A DNA stretch of 64,000 bases from Callipepla californica brunnescens (lineage: Eukaryota > Chordata > Aves > Galliformes > Odontophoridae), in assembly GCA_023055505.1 (NCBI GenBank), contig JALIRH010000013.1, positions 8,990,001-9,054,000 of the forward strand, written 5' to 3'. Both the position numbers and the translations under genes were made by a program. Shown piece by piece: positions 12,611 to 26,582 of the stretch. The notes below the pieces were generated by a model, which worked only from the letters and a program-made list of their open reading frames with translations, was not told the DNA's origin and searched no databases. How positions within the stretch are numbered: position 1 is the stretch's first letter; each line of letters opens with the position of its first letter.

Positions 12611-13861
12611 TCCTTAGATAATTTAATGTCAAGGACAATATCCCACATAGTTTTAAAGGTGTCAGCAAATAACGGACTGCAAGTTTTCTAAAGGTTGCTA
12701 TATATGTTACTGAGCAGTAAAGTGGCTGCCAACTGACGGCAATGGTTCACCATGCTGTTGGTGAAAAAAATTATGCAAGGAACTGACATCTTTAGTGCAG
12801 TCTGTGAAGTTTTTTGGAAATGCTGCCTTGAAGAAGCTATTTTTCAATGACCATTAGTCTGAAAGCAGTTTGTGATTTGTTTTTGTTCTGGAAGTGAAGT
12901 ATCTGGCACCCAGGACCACTCTTTGCTAAGAGGCACTTTCTCTCAGAGACAGTAGTAAGAATTTGGAGAACATCCTGAAAGTTGTTGCCAAAACTGTAAA
13001 TTGGACTGTGGTCTGAGTGCTGAACTGCTGCCAGTTCCAGGCACTCCTTGCTGAAGATTGGTCACAGCACTTAACTTTGCTACTATACAGCGTCATACGT
13101 CTTAGCAGGAACAGGAATTTGATGGTGACATGGTTCAATAGGACTTTTCTTCGAAGTAAAGATAGAAATCATTATTAACTGAAAAAGAAAAAAAAATAAG
13201 GAAGGTTTTTGCCAGCCCTTGTTTTACATTAATGATACTGTAATGTGAAAGGCTATCAAAAGTTTGATCTTTAGGAGAATATCCAGGAAGAAATGTCAGT
13301 AACATCATGGATAATGTTCTTTAGAACTTTTAAAGCTGATGACTTTCAATTTGGTGTTGTGAGAGCTATTAGAAAGTGCTGGCAATGGAGAAGACTGTCT
13401 GAAGAATTCTCATACAGACAATACATTTTGATTCTTATCCCAGACTTAACTTTTCACATATAAACATTTCTGTTTTGCACAAACTGAAAGAAATCATTTT
13501 TGAGAAAAAAAAGTTGAGTTTTCAAACGGCAGAAAACAATTTCCTACCCTAGATGTGCAACTCAGTATGAATTATTTTAAAAGATGGAATCACACAGCTT
13601 TCAGTAAAAGAAAATTGTCTTTTGCTTCCTCTTCAGGCTTCGCAGAGTGTCTTCTTATTGTCAGGCTGAACTACTTGCTTTCCTGTTGCTCCACATACAT
13701 CTGTGAACTTCTCAGTGCTTAACTTTATAAAACTCAGCTTTCAGCGGTGAGTCACTAACATGCAGGGAACTAGGTGTGTCTATCAGAACATCACAGCTAA
13801 TTCAAACAAATAATGGTACAATGTGAGCAGGCTGGAAAGTGGCAGCTTCTGAATACATCAC
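12611..13861. other. Gene-free AT-rich DNA
   Basis: No recognisable feature. A 70-codon minus-strand frame at 12926-13138 shows no family resemblance. Confidence 0.55.
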
Positions 13862-14160
13862 TGTCATGGTTTTATGATTTTTGGTACCGGCTTGTCCTCT
13901 TTGTTTTTTTGCCCTTCACCAACCAAAGCTCCTCACAGCTTGGTTTTAGAGTCCTCCCTATTCCAAGTGAACCAGAATGAGCCTGCTCAGCTGGAGGTGT
14001 ACGGTTTAATCCAAGTGAACTAAAGTGACATCTGCACCTTTCACTCTGAGTAGCTACAGCTCAAGTATTTGTGGCACAATTTATGCCATGCAGCAGGGAT
14101 CAGCCTACCCACCTTGCTGCCTATCTGCCCACTGCTGATGGGCCTTGAGCTGGATGGTGA
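13862..14160. other. GC-richer island, possibly an old LTR or unknown repeat
   Basis: This roughly 300-base block is visibly richer in G+C than its flanks. It starts with 'tgtcatggttttatgattt', and TGTCATGG-type starts are known for some avian retroviral LTRs. It contains a pair of related words about 50 bases apart ('tccaagtgaaccagaatga' at about 13972 and 'tccaagtgaactaaagtga' at about 14011-14030, four mismatches). No matching 3' CA end, target duplication or polyadenylation signal could be assigned, so an LTR identity is only a guess. It could equally be an unknown repeat or a conserved non-coding element. Confidence 0.25.
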
Positions 14161-15084
14161 GAATTAGCTTCTCTTTTCTTCTTGACTTTTCCCAGGCAGA
14201 CACATTTTCGCTAAATTAGCTGTTAGTTTCAATTCTTATTAATCATTTTAAAATTTATTTTAATACATTTTATTGATCATTAGAATGTATGACAGATTAT
14301 ACCATTTTAGGATTATCTTATATAATTAATTTGTATTGCTTTTCTGTTTAACTAGTGTGTAACACTACTGCACTGTCACCGTGTAGCACTACCATAGTAT
14401 TATTCTGGACTGTATTATGGGAAAATGACAGTTCAGAATGATCTGATTTCTCAGCCTTTTACATTTTACCTTCTGATATAAAACGTCAGTTGTTAATGAG
14501 TCACATATCTGAGGAGTTGTTCACACATTGTAATTCTATCAAACAGAGTCATGGGAGAATTTTACGGGTAAAGTTGTACAAAGATGACAGCATATTTTAA
14601 AAACATTAAGGTAATTCTAAAAAATTATTTAGTTTGCAATTTACAGTGTGAAGAGAGATGATTCTTTAAATATTGCAGAGGAGATTAAGTATTATAAGTT
14701 ACCTTTATGGCCAATAAATATAATCTCTGAAAGTTTAAATTGCAGTTATGCTTCCATAAAATCACTGTCTTTTGAGCTCACATCTTTGAATCTAAAAAGT
14801 TGTAATATAAGAGTTCACAGAAAAGAATGGATAAAGAATTCAGCTATTATTTCCTTAGGCATCTCATTTATTGCCTAGCTTATATAAATTAGTTTACAAT
14901 TTGATTAGCAGAAATGTAAAAAAGAAACCAAGAAGAGAAAGAAATTTCTATTTATTATCATGTAAATCTACATTATGTAAATTTGCATTCAGCAAACAGG
15001 CTATTCTTTGTACTGTGCCCTTGAAAATAAATGCCAGATATACCTGAAACATCTGAGCAAATCTGAAAGATAAAATGGACCATA

Positions 15085-15144
15085 TCCAAACACTACTGAA
15101 GCAAATGGAAAGATTCCCACTGACTCCAATGGGCTTTGGCTAAG
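15085..15144. repeat. Ancient sauropsid repeat-like motif
   Basis: The stretch includes 'ctactgaagcaaatggaaag' and 'cccactgactccaatgggct'. Phrases of the form 'actgaagtcaatgg' and 'cattgacttcaatggg' recur in ancient repeats of turtles, crocodilians and birds. That link rests on remembered pattern resemblance. The family cannot be named from the sequence alone, and the boundaries are approximate. Confidence 0.35.
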
Positions 15145-18100
15145 TGCCGATGAGAATAACATTCAAATAACCAAAGAGGGAAACTTCTGAAATGCGGTAA
15201 GAATTTTTTTTTTTTGTGTCATTTCCTAAGCTTTGTGGGAGAGACATCAGCTGTCTGGATTTTTGCAAGAGAAAGCATATTTGTGGGATGACTGTCTACT
15301 GCTGCTCCTGTTATTTATATGTGCAGAGAAGTGACCATCAATAATGCAGTTAGGTAGGCTGTGGCGATTATTTGCAGCTCACGAGGAATCAGTGGAATCT
15401 CAAGATTGATCTTTGCTATCGTAAAAATTGATAGGGAACTCAAAGTAACAGAACTACAGTTTTTGGTAAATATCCCTAAATGAGCCCTGACTCCACAGAG
15501 CATATTTATTACTTTGTTTAAATGGTTACTGCCACTAGAGTATTAAGTGGATTTTTTTCAATATTATAAAGCATCTCTGTTCTTCTGTTAAAATTTTGAT
15601 ATACAGAAAGTTTCCCTTTTTTAACTCTGTTTACATGTCACTGTCTTCTGTGACAGTGATAACATCTGCAGGAGCTCATCATTAATGAGACAAAAAATGC
15701 ACACGTTGATGGAAACTCTAGTTGGTGCCTAATCAAGTCTGTCTTAGAAGTCAGGTGGGAAGATTTCTAGTGTTGTTGCCAGTTACACTGACCTGACTAA
15801 TTGGCTGAGTTTGTTGACTATATTTTAATGATAGTCTGCTAGAAAATGTCATCTATTTGCTTGGTAAGAGACTGTATTTGTAGTGGTAGTTGATTTCCTG
15901 TAGGTTTAAATTAAAATATCTTTACTGCTTGTGAAAGGGTAAGTTTTAGTGAGCAGTGTGATACTGCATTAAATGTATACTTTTTGTTTAAACTGTAGTG
16001 TAAATTTTGATTGTCAATATACTAAACAGAACTAAATGAATAAGCTCTTATTTAACTTCTGCTCAGAAAAAGAACTGATCAAGTTTTATTCAGTTCTTGG
16101 ATTTTCCTTCTTATGATTTTGCAAAATCCTCACTTATGGACAGCTATGATAATAAGACACATCAGAGTACAAAGATGCATTGAATTCAAAACAGGCAGCA
16201 TGTAAAGCACTCTTGTACTATGCCTAGGGGGAGATGGAAAAAGGTTTCTTCAACCACAGTTGAGAGGATAAAGTATAAACATGCTAGAAATACCTAACAA
16301 AATTTTTTAATGATAGCTTTTTAGATTTATCCTATTAAACTGTAGAGGAAGAGTGGGTTATATTAGTGCCAGAATGCCTATTTGTCTCTTTTTCCCATCA
16401 GATTATCTCTCACTGCATAAATGGAAGGTCTTTTTCTTATATTTATCAGTTAAGCGAATTGGAAATTTTCTTACTAACGTGAACCTACTTTGAAATCCAC
16501 TGTTCTTTATGTAAAGGGGCCTACACTGTTATGTTCCTTCCAGTTCGGTTGGAAAGGAAAATTACTCCCAAGTTCTGCCAACTGAGCAATCTCCAAGCTC
16601 TGGCTGTGCAGAAAAAGCAAATCTGAATATGTTGCCAAGTACAGTAGCTTGTGTGGAATATCATTACCTAATAAAGAAGTGATATTTTAAAGTAGTTTGG
16701 TTGTTTTGAAATTAGAAATATCCATTTCACTTACAGAACACTACACAGGGCGAGAAAGGCAAACATTAAATAAAACATAAGTCTTTTTGTGCATTAAGAC
16801 CGATGTACTGACTAACCTGAAAAGCAGTCATCAGCTAACAGAGTGGTTTATGCATGGGGTTTGAGAAATTGGCAGTCAGGGCTGGTGCTGGTCAAGAAAG
16901 TTGCTTATGTTACTTGGGGATTAGTAAATCCCTGAGCTACCTGCAAATGTTATTCATGAAAACAGGTAAGCAAACAGAAGAAACCAGATGATTTTGTAAG
17001 CTAGATTCATTCTAACAAAATATACTGCAAGAAAGACAAGTGAAAACTTATATCCAGAGTAACAGAGGATTCAAGTCAGACTTATAGGTGATGAGAAGCA
17101 GTGAACCTGTGAATGATGTGAGTTCAATACCACTTGACTCATAAGAAAGAGTTGTCTGTAGAAAAGGACAGTACATGCAGTACAACAGATGTCAGGGCTT
17201 TCTGCATGAGAGGTATTAGAGAAACAGATGCTGGACTCCTGCCTCCAATCTGACAAATAGTCCTGCTAAAAGATGATGGTGGAAAAGTCAAGAATAGCAA
17301 GGCCAAAGAAAATGTGTAGAAGGTGAGAGCTTTAAAAGAGCTCTATCTAATTGCAAGAAAATCTTTATCTAGATGCATGAAAAGAATTAAAGTAAGGTTA
17401 TTTAGCATCGTTGAAAATAAAGTTGAAAAAAAAAGAAAGGTAATTATGTGCTTCTGTGTTTCTGAAAGAAGTGGTCAATTCCAGAAAGATGACATTTAGA
17501 TAAACAATAGTGTCTTTTTTTTGTTGTATTTGTATCATAGTCTAATGGTTATAATTTGCAGGAAGCTGGGTAGGTGTTCTGAAGGCAGCTTTTCTGTTAA
17601 TTCACAGACTACTAAGGAAATTGTGGTTACCTGGAGACTTATAATTTCTTTACTCATTGATACAACAGAGAAAGGATATTAGAAAGCCAGATATATTGTA
17701 CATCTTTGAAAATGAATTCGTCCAAAGTACTCCGAATTCCTGTTTAAGGTTGTTCTCAGGATCAGGATGGCATCACTTACAGCAGTCTGTCTTTCACAGA
17801 ATTAATGACGTATTGTTGAAGTAATGGGCTAAAGAGTCTGTAGCAATCTCCTTTTAGGCTGGCTAACAAAGTTGTGTGTGACTTATGACTGACAGTTGAA
17901 ATATACAAGGACTGGAGACTCAATAACATCTTTTTGTTCCTGTGAGAATAAATGTGTCCACAGAAGTACTTGTACTACTTAGACATCTGCATATGTATCT
18001 GCAAGAGTCACTCAATCTCAGGTTAAATAGTGAAAACTTTTAATGTTTTGCAGCTATGGTTAATTTTACTGTGAAGGAGATGTTGTTGTCTCTAGGGGAG

Positions 18101-21100
18101 GAGGAAAAGAGCATTTCAGTCCTTCAAAATCCCAGCTTTGCCAAAATGGAAACAAACAGAACCAGATTAGGTATATGCTTCATTTAAAATTTAGATTTTT
18201 GTCTAGATAATGTTTGATAAATCTTAGATTAGGCATTTCTATTTCTAAATTCCAAACCACATTTTGAATGCTTACATAACGACATGATATGCAGCACTGG
18301 ATCTATCCTGAATGATGCATCCCTTAAAAACCTTATTACCCTTCCTGTTTTGAACCGTTAAATTGCTGTTCCAGCCTACAGCAAATCTCTTTGGCTGTAA
18401 CTTTTAGTTGTTATGTAAGGGCTTAAGCAATGAAGTCCTATTTGTTAGCTGAGTCCCATTTTTTACAATTTTATTCGCTACCTTTTCCTGCAAACTATTT
18501 TTCCATGCCAGGAATTTCTATTACACCTGAATCTCAGTAAATGTTGCAAATTGTCATATATTTTCTTTTTTCCGAAGCATTTTTTGTTCTTAATATTCTT
18601 CAGTACAAGTAGACTGCAGCATGTACTACTATAGAAATGTGCATTAGAAACACTAGTATTAGTTGATACTATGCTCTAGTTCAGTAATTAATGTCCTAAT
18701 GTGCAAAAGACACTCTACAACAGTGGTTGCTCAAGATTGTGAAATATATTTAAAGATGAAGTCCGGATTTGATTTCTAATGTCCCCCTGTGCTTACACTC
18801 ACCTTTGTGTTATTATACTTTGCCATTTTTAATAACTTGATGTGTTCAGCTGGCCCGTTTCTCAATATTGTAGTTGTTCTAGATTTATATGAGGGCTTTC
18901 TGGAAAATTCATGTTACAGAGAGAATTCCAACATTTCACCTGTACGTTTACCAACTACTTGCATATTTGTGATTAAAATCTTTGCTGTGCTCTAGAGAAA
19001 CCACTGGTAACAGTTGCTTAGTTGTACAGCTATGAAGAATATTATGCTGATAAAGATGTATATGCCCTTGATCTTTCTGCATAGTTGTATCCTGCTTCTG
19101 TGCTGACTGAGAGCATAGTTTAATACTCAAGATACAAAGTTGGCTATTCTCTGCATGTTTAATTTATAAACAGTATACCTTGATCCAACTCAGGGTTTTA
19201 AAGACTGAACTACATAGCTTTCTGATTAAGATACACAGCGTATTAGTAGCATTTTGCAAATAAGCAAGTTTAATTAACAGTCAAGGTGCTCATGTTAGTA
19301 AATCTTCTGTTTGGAATGTTGATGTTCTTTATAAACGTATTCCTTTCTAAAATCTCTTTTAATACTCAATATTTGTTTAGAGCACATACTGTTTGGGGTG
19401 ATTACACTTAGAAACAGGCAATGAAATTTACGAATGTGTATTATTCTCATTCTATGTTTGAATAGACCAGCTGAAATGTTGCTAAACAGTTTGCCACTTG
19501 CTTACATTCATTTGTACAAACTAGTCTACACTAGGGACAAATGTAGACCAGTAAAGACTCACATTACTAACAAGATCTTTCCTAATAATGGAAACAGATA
19601 TTCCTTGAACCAATCTCAAGCTTTGACTTCTCTGAACTAGCAACAGGATTATGTTTTGACTGCTTGCACTCAGTTTTAAGTATGAAACTCCTTATTTCAT
19701 AGTTTTGATCTGATTTTTCTTAGTTAACTGTAGTCCAGCCTAACTTTTCTGTTAATAACTTTAATGACTTCACAATTCCTTGTTCCAGAAATTCCTGTTG
19801 CATGGGTTTTTTTTGTTGTTGTTGTTTGTCAGCTAAGATTCACATGTGAAAAATGAAACAATGTTGAAGGAATTGAATGTATGCAGTATGACATTCTTCT
19901 TTGGTAAGTAAGGTATGTAGGCCTACACTAAACAAACAAAGAAAAAATTAAAAGCACCTTCCACCTTAATTGATCCCTTTGCCCAATTAATTATTTCAGT
20001 ATCTGAGTTGTCTCTGGATCAAAAATGAATCAGCTATAATTCATCTCTTCTTGCTATCAATTGCATCTTATATCTTTACTCAAAGCAGAGTGTTTTGTTT
20101 CCTTCTTTCATTCTTTTTGTAGATATTGAACACACTACTGGCTAGGAGATATGGATGTGCATTTCTTCATGTATTTCAGCAAAGCTATAAACTCTCAGAG
20201 GCACCTGGAATTGACTACAACTATAACCTAGCCCCTTGCAGTGCAAGACTATTGACGGGCTTGTTAGTTAAAAACTCATATGAGATACGTATCTTGGTTT
20301 AGGTATTCTGAAGGTAGAGATATCAGCATGTCCTTCATAGCAAGATTTTACTTATTACAGCACTCCGATCCTTAGGATGTTAGAAAGACACATATAATAG
20401 TGTAAAATTGAGAACAAATTAATAAATTTCTGATAATGCTTCTTTGACTTACTTCTCAGAAATGCCCTTCTGCTTTTCCTGTCTTACCTGCAGTCTATAA
20501 TTGTTTTGAGTGCATGATAGAATTTTGACATTTGTATTGTGGTCACTGTCAACATATCCCTTCTCCCTTGGAAGTGCAACTGCAACTCCAAAAAATAATT
20601 ATGGTAAAGAAGCTAGATCAAGCAGACCTTGCTGGGATTTTAAGTAAAATCTTGCCATCTTACACACTGTTTCAAAAGCCTACATAGAGTCTGTGTGACA
20701 GAAAGAATGCTAATATGCTAAAGTTCCTTTGCCTCTCTTTATTTTGTATATTCTGCCATTGCTAAGGCAAATGTACCATAAATTATGAGAGAAAAAGAGC
20801 TTCTTGAGCTATCAAAAACAAAGGAGATTTTAGGGCATTTAAATTCTAATTGTCACGTGCCATAATGTCTATAGCAAACTTAAAGCTAAGCATAGCTATA
20901 TAAGCAAGCATAGGTTTTAAATGGGCAGATGTTTACTGACACGGTAATTTGAACCTGACATAGACAGAAGACAAGACATCAATTGTCTCAAATTATTTAA
21001 GTACATTTGTCATTCTTGTTTGATTTCACCAGCAGATTTGCAATTACCACACTTTAAAATACTTAAGATGTTCTAGTCAATTCTATTGTCTAAAAATATG

Positions 21101-24100
21101 TCAAATTTTATCTCAAGTGTGAAGATTGAAATTGTCACTTGAGCAATTGAAAAGTGCCTCTGCTAATTAAAAGCAAAAGAAATATGAGTATTCCACTCAA
21201 ATCTAAGGAAGAATGTGATTTGATCCATATGACAACTTTTTGTCTTTGTATTAATACTTGACTAAGAAATAAACCTACAGTAAAAAAAAAATTCACAGGT
21301 GAAAGAATAGGCAGGGAAGATGACAAATAGTTCATCATGGCCCTTTCACTTCCATCTTATCCATAGGATCTTGCTGATGTGAAAGACTGAATGTCAGTCC
21401 CATTCCTAAATCTTAGGTAGGTGAGAGCAGCTGACAGTACTACTCCAGGCCTGGATCATGAACAACTGATCCATTTCAAGATGCCCATTGATTTCTGATT
21501 ACAGATAAGTTATCAGCCTGATCAGAACTAATTGTGTAAGCGTGAATTTTAATCACTAACTGAAAACAGAGATGTTATAGTAATACTACAAGGCTTTACT
21601 CAGTAGGCTTGCTTTCAGAGAGTTCAAGAATTCAGGGTGTATTTAAAGCCTCTTGCTGTCAAGGCATGTTTTTTTCTGTTACTTTTGAAGGGGTCTTAAT
21701 GAGATCCTGAGCTTAGGGTGCAATAGGAGCTTAAGTTTCTGTGTGATACATGAACATAACTAGGTCTAAGTTGGGTTTGAACCAGGAACTAGAGATGGTT
21801 TGTGGAGAGGACTTCCATTACTTGGGGTAATGCAGAGAGGCCCATAACAGCAAGTAGCCATGAAGCCAGGTTTCTGTGCATCCAGATCATAATAAGCTAC
21901 AGATTAAGTACACAGTAAAAGATCTTGCCTTCTAACTGAATAACAGGCCACTGTTTCCATAAATATCTTTAATGAGCTTTTGAATTAAGCTAGTTGTATC
22001 CCTGTAGCCAGTATGGTAGTCATGTTTCTAGTTTCATAGTAAGAAAAACAAAATACTAACATTAGTAAAACTGTTCAATGAACAAAACGTAAACAACTCT
22101 GAATTTTCCTTTATCCATGTAATTGGATACTTTTGATGTTCCTTTCATTTAAATTCCTTTGCATATTACAGGACAGTTGATACCCAAAATATATGCAATA
22201 AAAGTTCATAATAAGATACTGCCTGAAGGGATTTGTACATTAAAAAAAATAAATAGATAAAATACAAGTTTCAAATATCAAAGGAATGAGCAAATCCATT
22301 ATAAAAGAAGTTTCATTCCACGTGTTGAGACTTCTATCTTTTGAGAAGGTATCAGATACATGTTTTGCAGGAGTGTGGATGCTGACTGCATAATCCCTGA
22401 CACCTTGAGGGAGCTGAAAGGGAAATTAATAACACAATCACTACAAATAGAAAAGGCAGACTGGAAGGAACATCCATTGCCATGAATTTCTTGCAAGTGC
22501 CAGTCAAGTGCTTCTGATCTAATGCTACCAACCTAAATGTAAGATGGGGTATTGGAAAGCTTGGCATCAAATGAGAATCCTGATAGCATATGTATCTCTG
22601 AAATCAAAACCCTGTTAGAGGTGGAATAGTCAAGTTTTGTCGGCTTTCTTGTGATTCAGAAAAGGTAGAGAAGGATCCTCAGCCTGGAATTGTCAGTTAT
22701 ACTTCAGTGCATAGATCTTTGAGACGTCACTGACAGCTCTGTAAAATCAATGCTTAGTGCGCAGCAGCAGCAAAAAGCAAACAAAATGTTTATTTGGATA
22801 TTTGAATTAAATTAGGTTTTGCAGACAGAATTTACGTTCATATTTACTTGTGTGCATTCTGAATATAAAATTCACTGAATTTGGAATAAGTAATATAGGT
22901 AAAGCATCACACAACTGAAGATCTTTCCATTCAAATAGAATTTGGTGCCAAAACAGATCCTCTCAATAAAACATTAACTACAAAATTAATTTTAACGCTT
23001 TTGTTCTCAGCTAAGAATTCCCAAGATGAAATGCTACAGCAAGGCCAGCTGAACTGTCCTTGTTTACAGTAAGGCAAGGACAGTTAATTTGCTGTGACTA
23101 ATTGGAAAACATACAGCATATTAATATGCATAAAGAAAGTGCAAGCTGTGGTTATGCCAGGCAGTGGAACCATGCAATAGATTGATGTTCAAGGTACAGT
23201 GCTCTACTTCCAAAATATTTTGGAAGCTTCTTTCTATTAAAAAGGGGGTAGCTGTTGAACTGAGAATGAGAAGGCCAGAATTACCAACATTCAAAGTGGA
23301 AAAGATGAGCTGAGAAAGAGGAAGAGATGGTCAAACATAGATTAAACCACAAAACTTAACTGAATATGTATGCAAGCAGCCCAGTACTAAGACTTTGAGT
23401 GGGAGTATTGCTGTTTATCTAAATAGCCTAGTGGAGATCATTGTCTTTGAAACGAATGGTGAAATTACATTGTGCTTATTCATAAATATTCTGTGCTTAC
23501 ATTTTGTAAGCAAAGATAGATGGTAGTCAGGAGATTTTTAATAAAATCTACCAGAGAGTTAGAGGAAACCTGGTTTCTGTATCTTGATGATGCTTCCTTT
23601 CCCTGCATCTGGGAACCCACTGTCAGGATTTGGGAGCGATATCCAGGACTTTAGCCACAGGTCCTACAAATGCTCACCTCATTCTACAATGGAAGTGCTT
23701 ATTTTTTGAGTGGGTTAATTCTTGTTCAGAACTAAAATAAGTTTTCCTGCAACTCCTGCCAGGAAAGTCACAATTGCTTACTTGTGCAAAGATTGTCCTT
23801 GTCACAAAGCAGGAGTAGGGCTGTGAAGTCTTATTTAATCTTCTAACTAATTCCAGGAAATCTCCCTTGCAAGTGTTTCTGCTGGAGTAGTTTTTACCAT
23901 CTGATGCACCTTCTGCTATGAGTGGTTTCTGCAGTGACAAGTGGTGTTATGTTTTAGCAGATAAAGGTTATGCCATTTGATGAGGCTTCTGTAAATGTAG
24001 AGCTTATCCCTAACAAACAATGCCTCCCATTTATGTTTGCTCCCAACTTGGGTTAGTCCACTGCAGTGCTTATGACCTATAAAAGAATTTGATCTTTCCT

Positions 24101-25926
24101 GTGTAGATACTTATTTCACTTACTTTCCACTTCCTTCTCCCATGTTATACTATTTCCACCACGAGCTGACTGTGTTTTGGATTAAGACAAAAAAACATAC
24201 TGCTCTTTTTTTTCTTTTCAGGCGCTTGTCAATGTTACTGGCAACTCCAGAAACTTCCTTTTCTCTCTTATTCTGTCCATACTTCTGAGGGACAGTTTGC
24301 CTCAGCTTTCTCAGCTATTCTCATTCTCCACTCTCTAATAACTAATAACTTTTTAGGTAAAGGAGGAAAGAAAATATTCTAGATTCACATTCACTGATAT
24401 TGCTGCAAATTTTTCCATAGCTGCATTTTCAATGTAAATAGTAGCAACAGATTGATATAACTGCATAGTACTGTAAGAGCATGTTTTGTAAATTTGATGC
24501 CACATCCCTGTTCCCACCTCCAACACATTTCCAAACAACCTCAGTATGTTCTACAGTTTCACCTCTGCCATCAGTAGTCAGTGCCTGTTTACTCACTCAG
24601 ATACTGTCAAGAGATCTCATTGAAGAACTGATAAATATAATGGTGATACACTAAAACTTAAAATACAGATGACAGAAGGAAAGGGTATTCTTCTGCCATC
24701 TCTGATTCAGAGCCTCTTTCTACTGAATATAGAATTGTAAGTTCAACCTCATAGTGAATTATATTCAGTACTTAATCAGATGGCCAGCAAAAAGGGATTT
24801 GTCAAAGGCATGCCAGATGTAACTCGGTGAAAGTTTTACAAAACTGGCCATGCTTTAGTATGCAAACTTTTCTTCCTGCAGACAGAAAATACTTCTACCC
24901 CTTAATCCATTTGCTTTTTTTATTAGCAAGCCAGATTTAGTCCAGCCCATACAAGATAATTTCTGCTTAGTTTCTAATACTTGAGCTAAATTTACACCTT
25001 AGAGAACTTGTAATTTTCCTTGTTTTGATTCTGCACCAATCCTTGCTAAAGCACACTTTACTGAATAGCCTGTGAGCTGGAAATTATTTCACACTGGAAA
25101 AACATCCAGTATATTATTTAAACCATTTCCTTTGTCATAACCTACTCTGTTACTCACTGTTCTCTTCATAGAGGCTAATTAAACGTTATGCTGCTAATCA
25201 GCGTTGATAGATACAAAGTAATGTAATGTCTTCTGGCTTTATGGATTATGCTAATAGCCATCTGCCTATTATTGATAATTTGTTCTTCACTTACTGTAGA
25301 GGGAGGAAGAAGTTGTTTAGCCAACTATAAAGGGGAGCTATTTGATTTATGATGCATTCAGCTGTATCACCAGTTGTCTTTAGCTATTAAAGTTACTACA
25401 ACCACAAAGAACACAATTTCATCAGGGTCTGAATTTTGCTTGGCAATTGCATATGAAATGTGTAGTAGCTTCAGACATCCAGAATACATCATGAGTGATA
25501 AGAGCTTGATGTCAGCAATCTTATTAAGAACTCAATGTGTTAAACCAAAGGTAGATAGATGCATGATTAAATGTCATACTGAGGTTGTCTAAAGTGTTAT
25601 TAACTGTGAAAAGACCTTGAAAATAGTCTAACTAAATTCTGTAATACAGAAATCTATATGTATAGGAAGGGACTCCCTCACAGTGTATTCCACTGGTAGC
25701 AGGAAAATGTCAATTATAAAACTTTGGATGCTTTGTTCAGGGAGGTAATGGGCAAACATGTTTTCATGTACTGTGATAGACAGTATCAGATTTTTTATTT
25801 GGTAGCAGTCCTTTAGCAGCCTATTAAATTTTGCATAGCCTTTTTGGATTGTACCGAAGGCTCCAGTTTTACTTAACAAGACTAACTGTCTTGCTGTTCA
25901 ACCAGAACAGACAGCTCTGAGACAGA
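15145..25926. other. Long gene-free AT-rich stretch
   Basis: About 10.8 kb in which I see no gene, RNA gene or recognisable transposon. Open frames reach at most 88 codons (23674-23940, minus) and none resembles a known protein. Only ordinary short T, A or GTT runs interrupt it (for example T/GTT-rich at about 19806-19828). Confidence 0.6.
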
Positions 25927-25957
25927 AAGTGAGAACAGATGAATGCCAGATGTTGTC
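25927..25957 (+). repeat. Left arm of a 31-base inverted repeat
   Basis: Begins 'aagtgagaac' and ends 'cagatgttgtc'. The reverse complement of 26552-26582 matches it at 30 of 31 positions (c versus t at arm position 20). Similarity stops abruptly on both sides. Such length and identity are not expected by chance in 64 kb. The arms could be terminal inverted repeats of a small unknown element, or two opposite-strand copies of one repeat. No clear target-site duplication is visible outside the arms. Confidence 0.8.
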
Positions 25958-26551
25958 AGCTCTGGAATTAGCTGAAAAAATGCCAACAATTATTTCAAAA
26001 AGGGAATATGGAGTTCAGTTTTCTGCAACTCTTTTTCTTGCTTCCTGATGAGGTACTGCAGTATGAGGAAAAGGTGAAATTTGAAATTTTGATGCATGTT
26101 AAGAATTATGAATAAAAGGAAATGGAACTTTTCATTATAAGTATCCCTAACACTGTTTGAGAATACTATGAAAGCTTGAAAATAAAGGAAAGGTTTTAAG
26201 CAGGAATTACATTAATCATCTTACATATTTTCCTTTATCAGGGAAGGTCTTGTGCAGATGAATTTTTATCTTTCAATACCTTGAAAGTATACTAATCTGG
26301 GAATATTCAATACTGAGAAAGGGAAATCTTTCTAAATGAATTTGAAGATTCACCAAAGGAGGCCTAGGGTTGTTCCATAGAACAATTGCAGAGCAGCTAT
26401 CTTTGGCAAACTGACCACATAATTGTTGCATATACCTTACAAGGTTTTTCTGAGTCCTAACAGGGTGCCATAGCCATGATGAGCTACATCTAGGACTTGA
26501 TAAGCTGTTCAGTCTAGGGTCTATCCATCCCTTTGCTCCCAACAGTTTAGG
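25958..26551. other. 594-base interval enclosed by inverted arms
   Basis: AT-rich sequence with no intact frame for a transposase. A 97-codon minus-strand frame (26273-26566) overlaps the right arm but has no recognisable domain. If the arms are transposon ends, this would be the body of a non-autonomous element of about 656 bases in total. Confidence 0.4.
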
Positions 26552-26582
26552 GACAACATCTGACATTCATCTGTTCTCACTT
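26552..26582 (-). repeat. Right arm of a 31-base inverted repeat
   Basis: Reverse-complement partner of 25927-25957, matching at 30 of 31 bases. It starts 'gacaacatctg' and ends 'gttctcactt' on the plus strand. Flanking bases outside it ('cagtattttg') do not duplicate the left outer flank ('ctctgagaca'). Confidence 0.8.
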
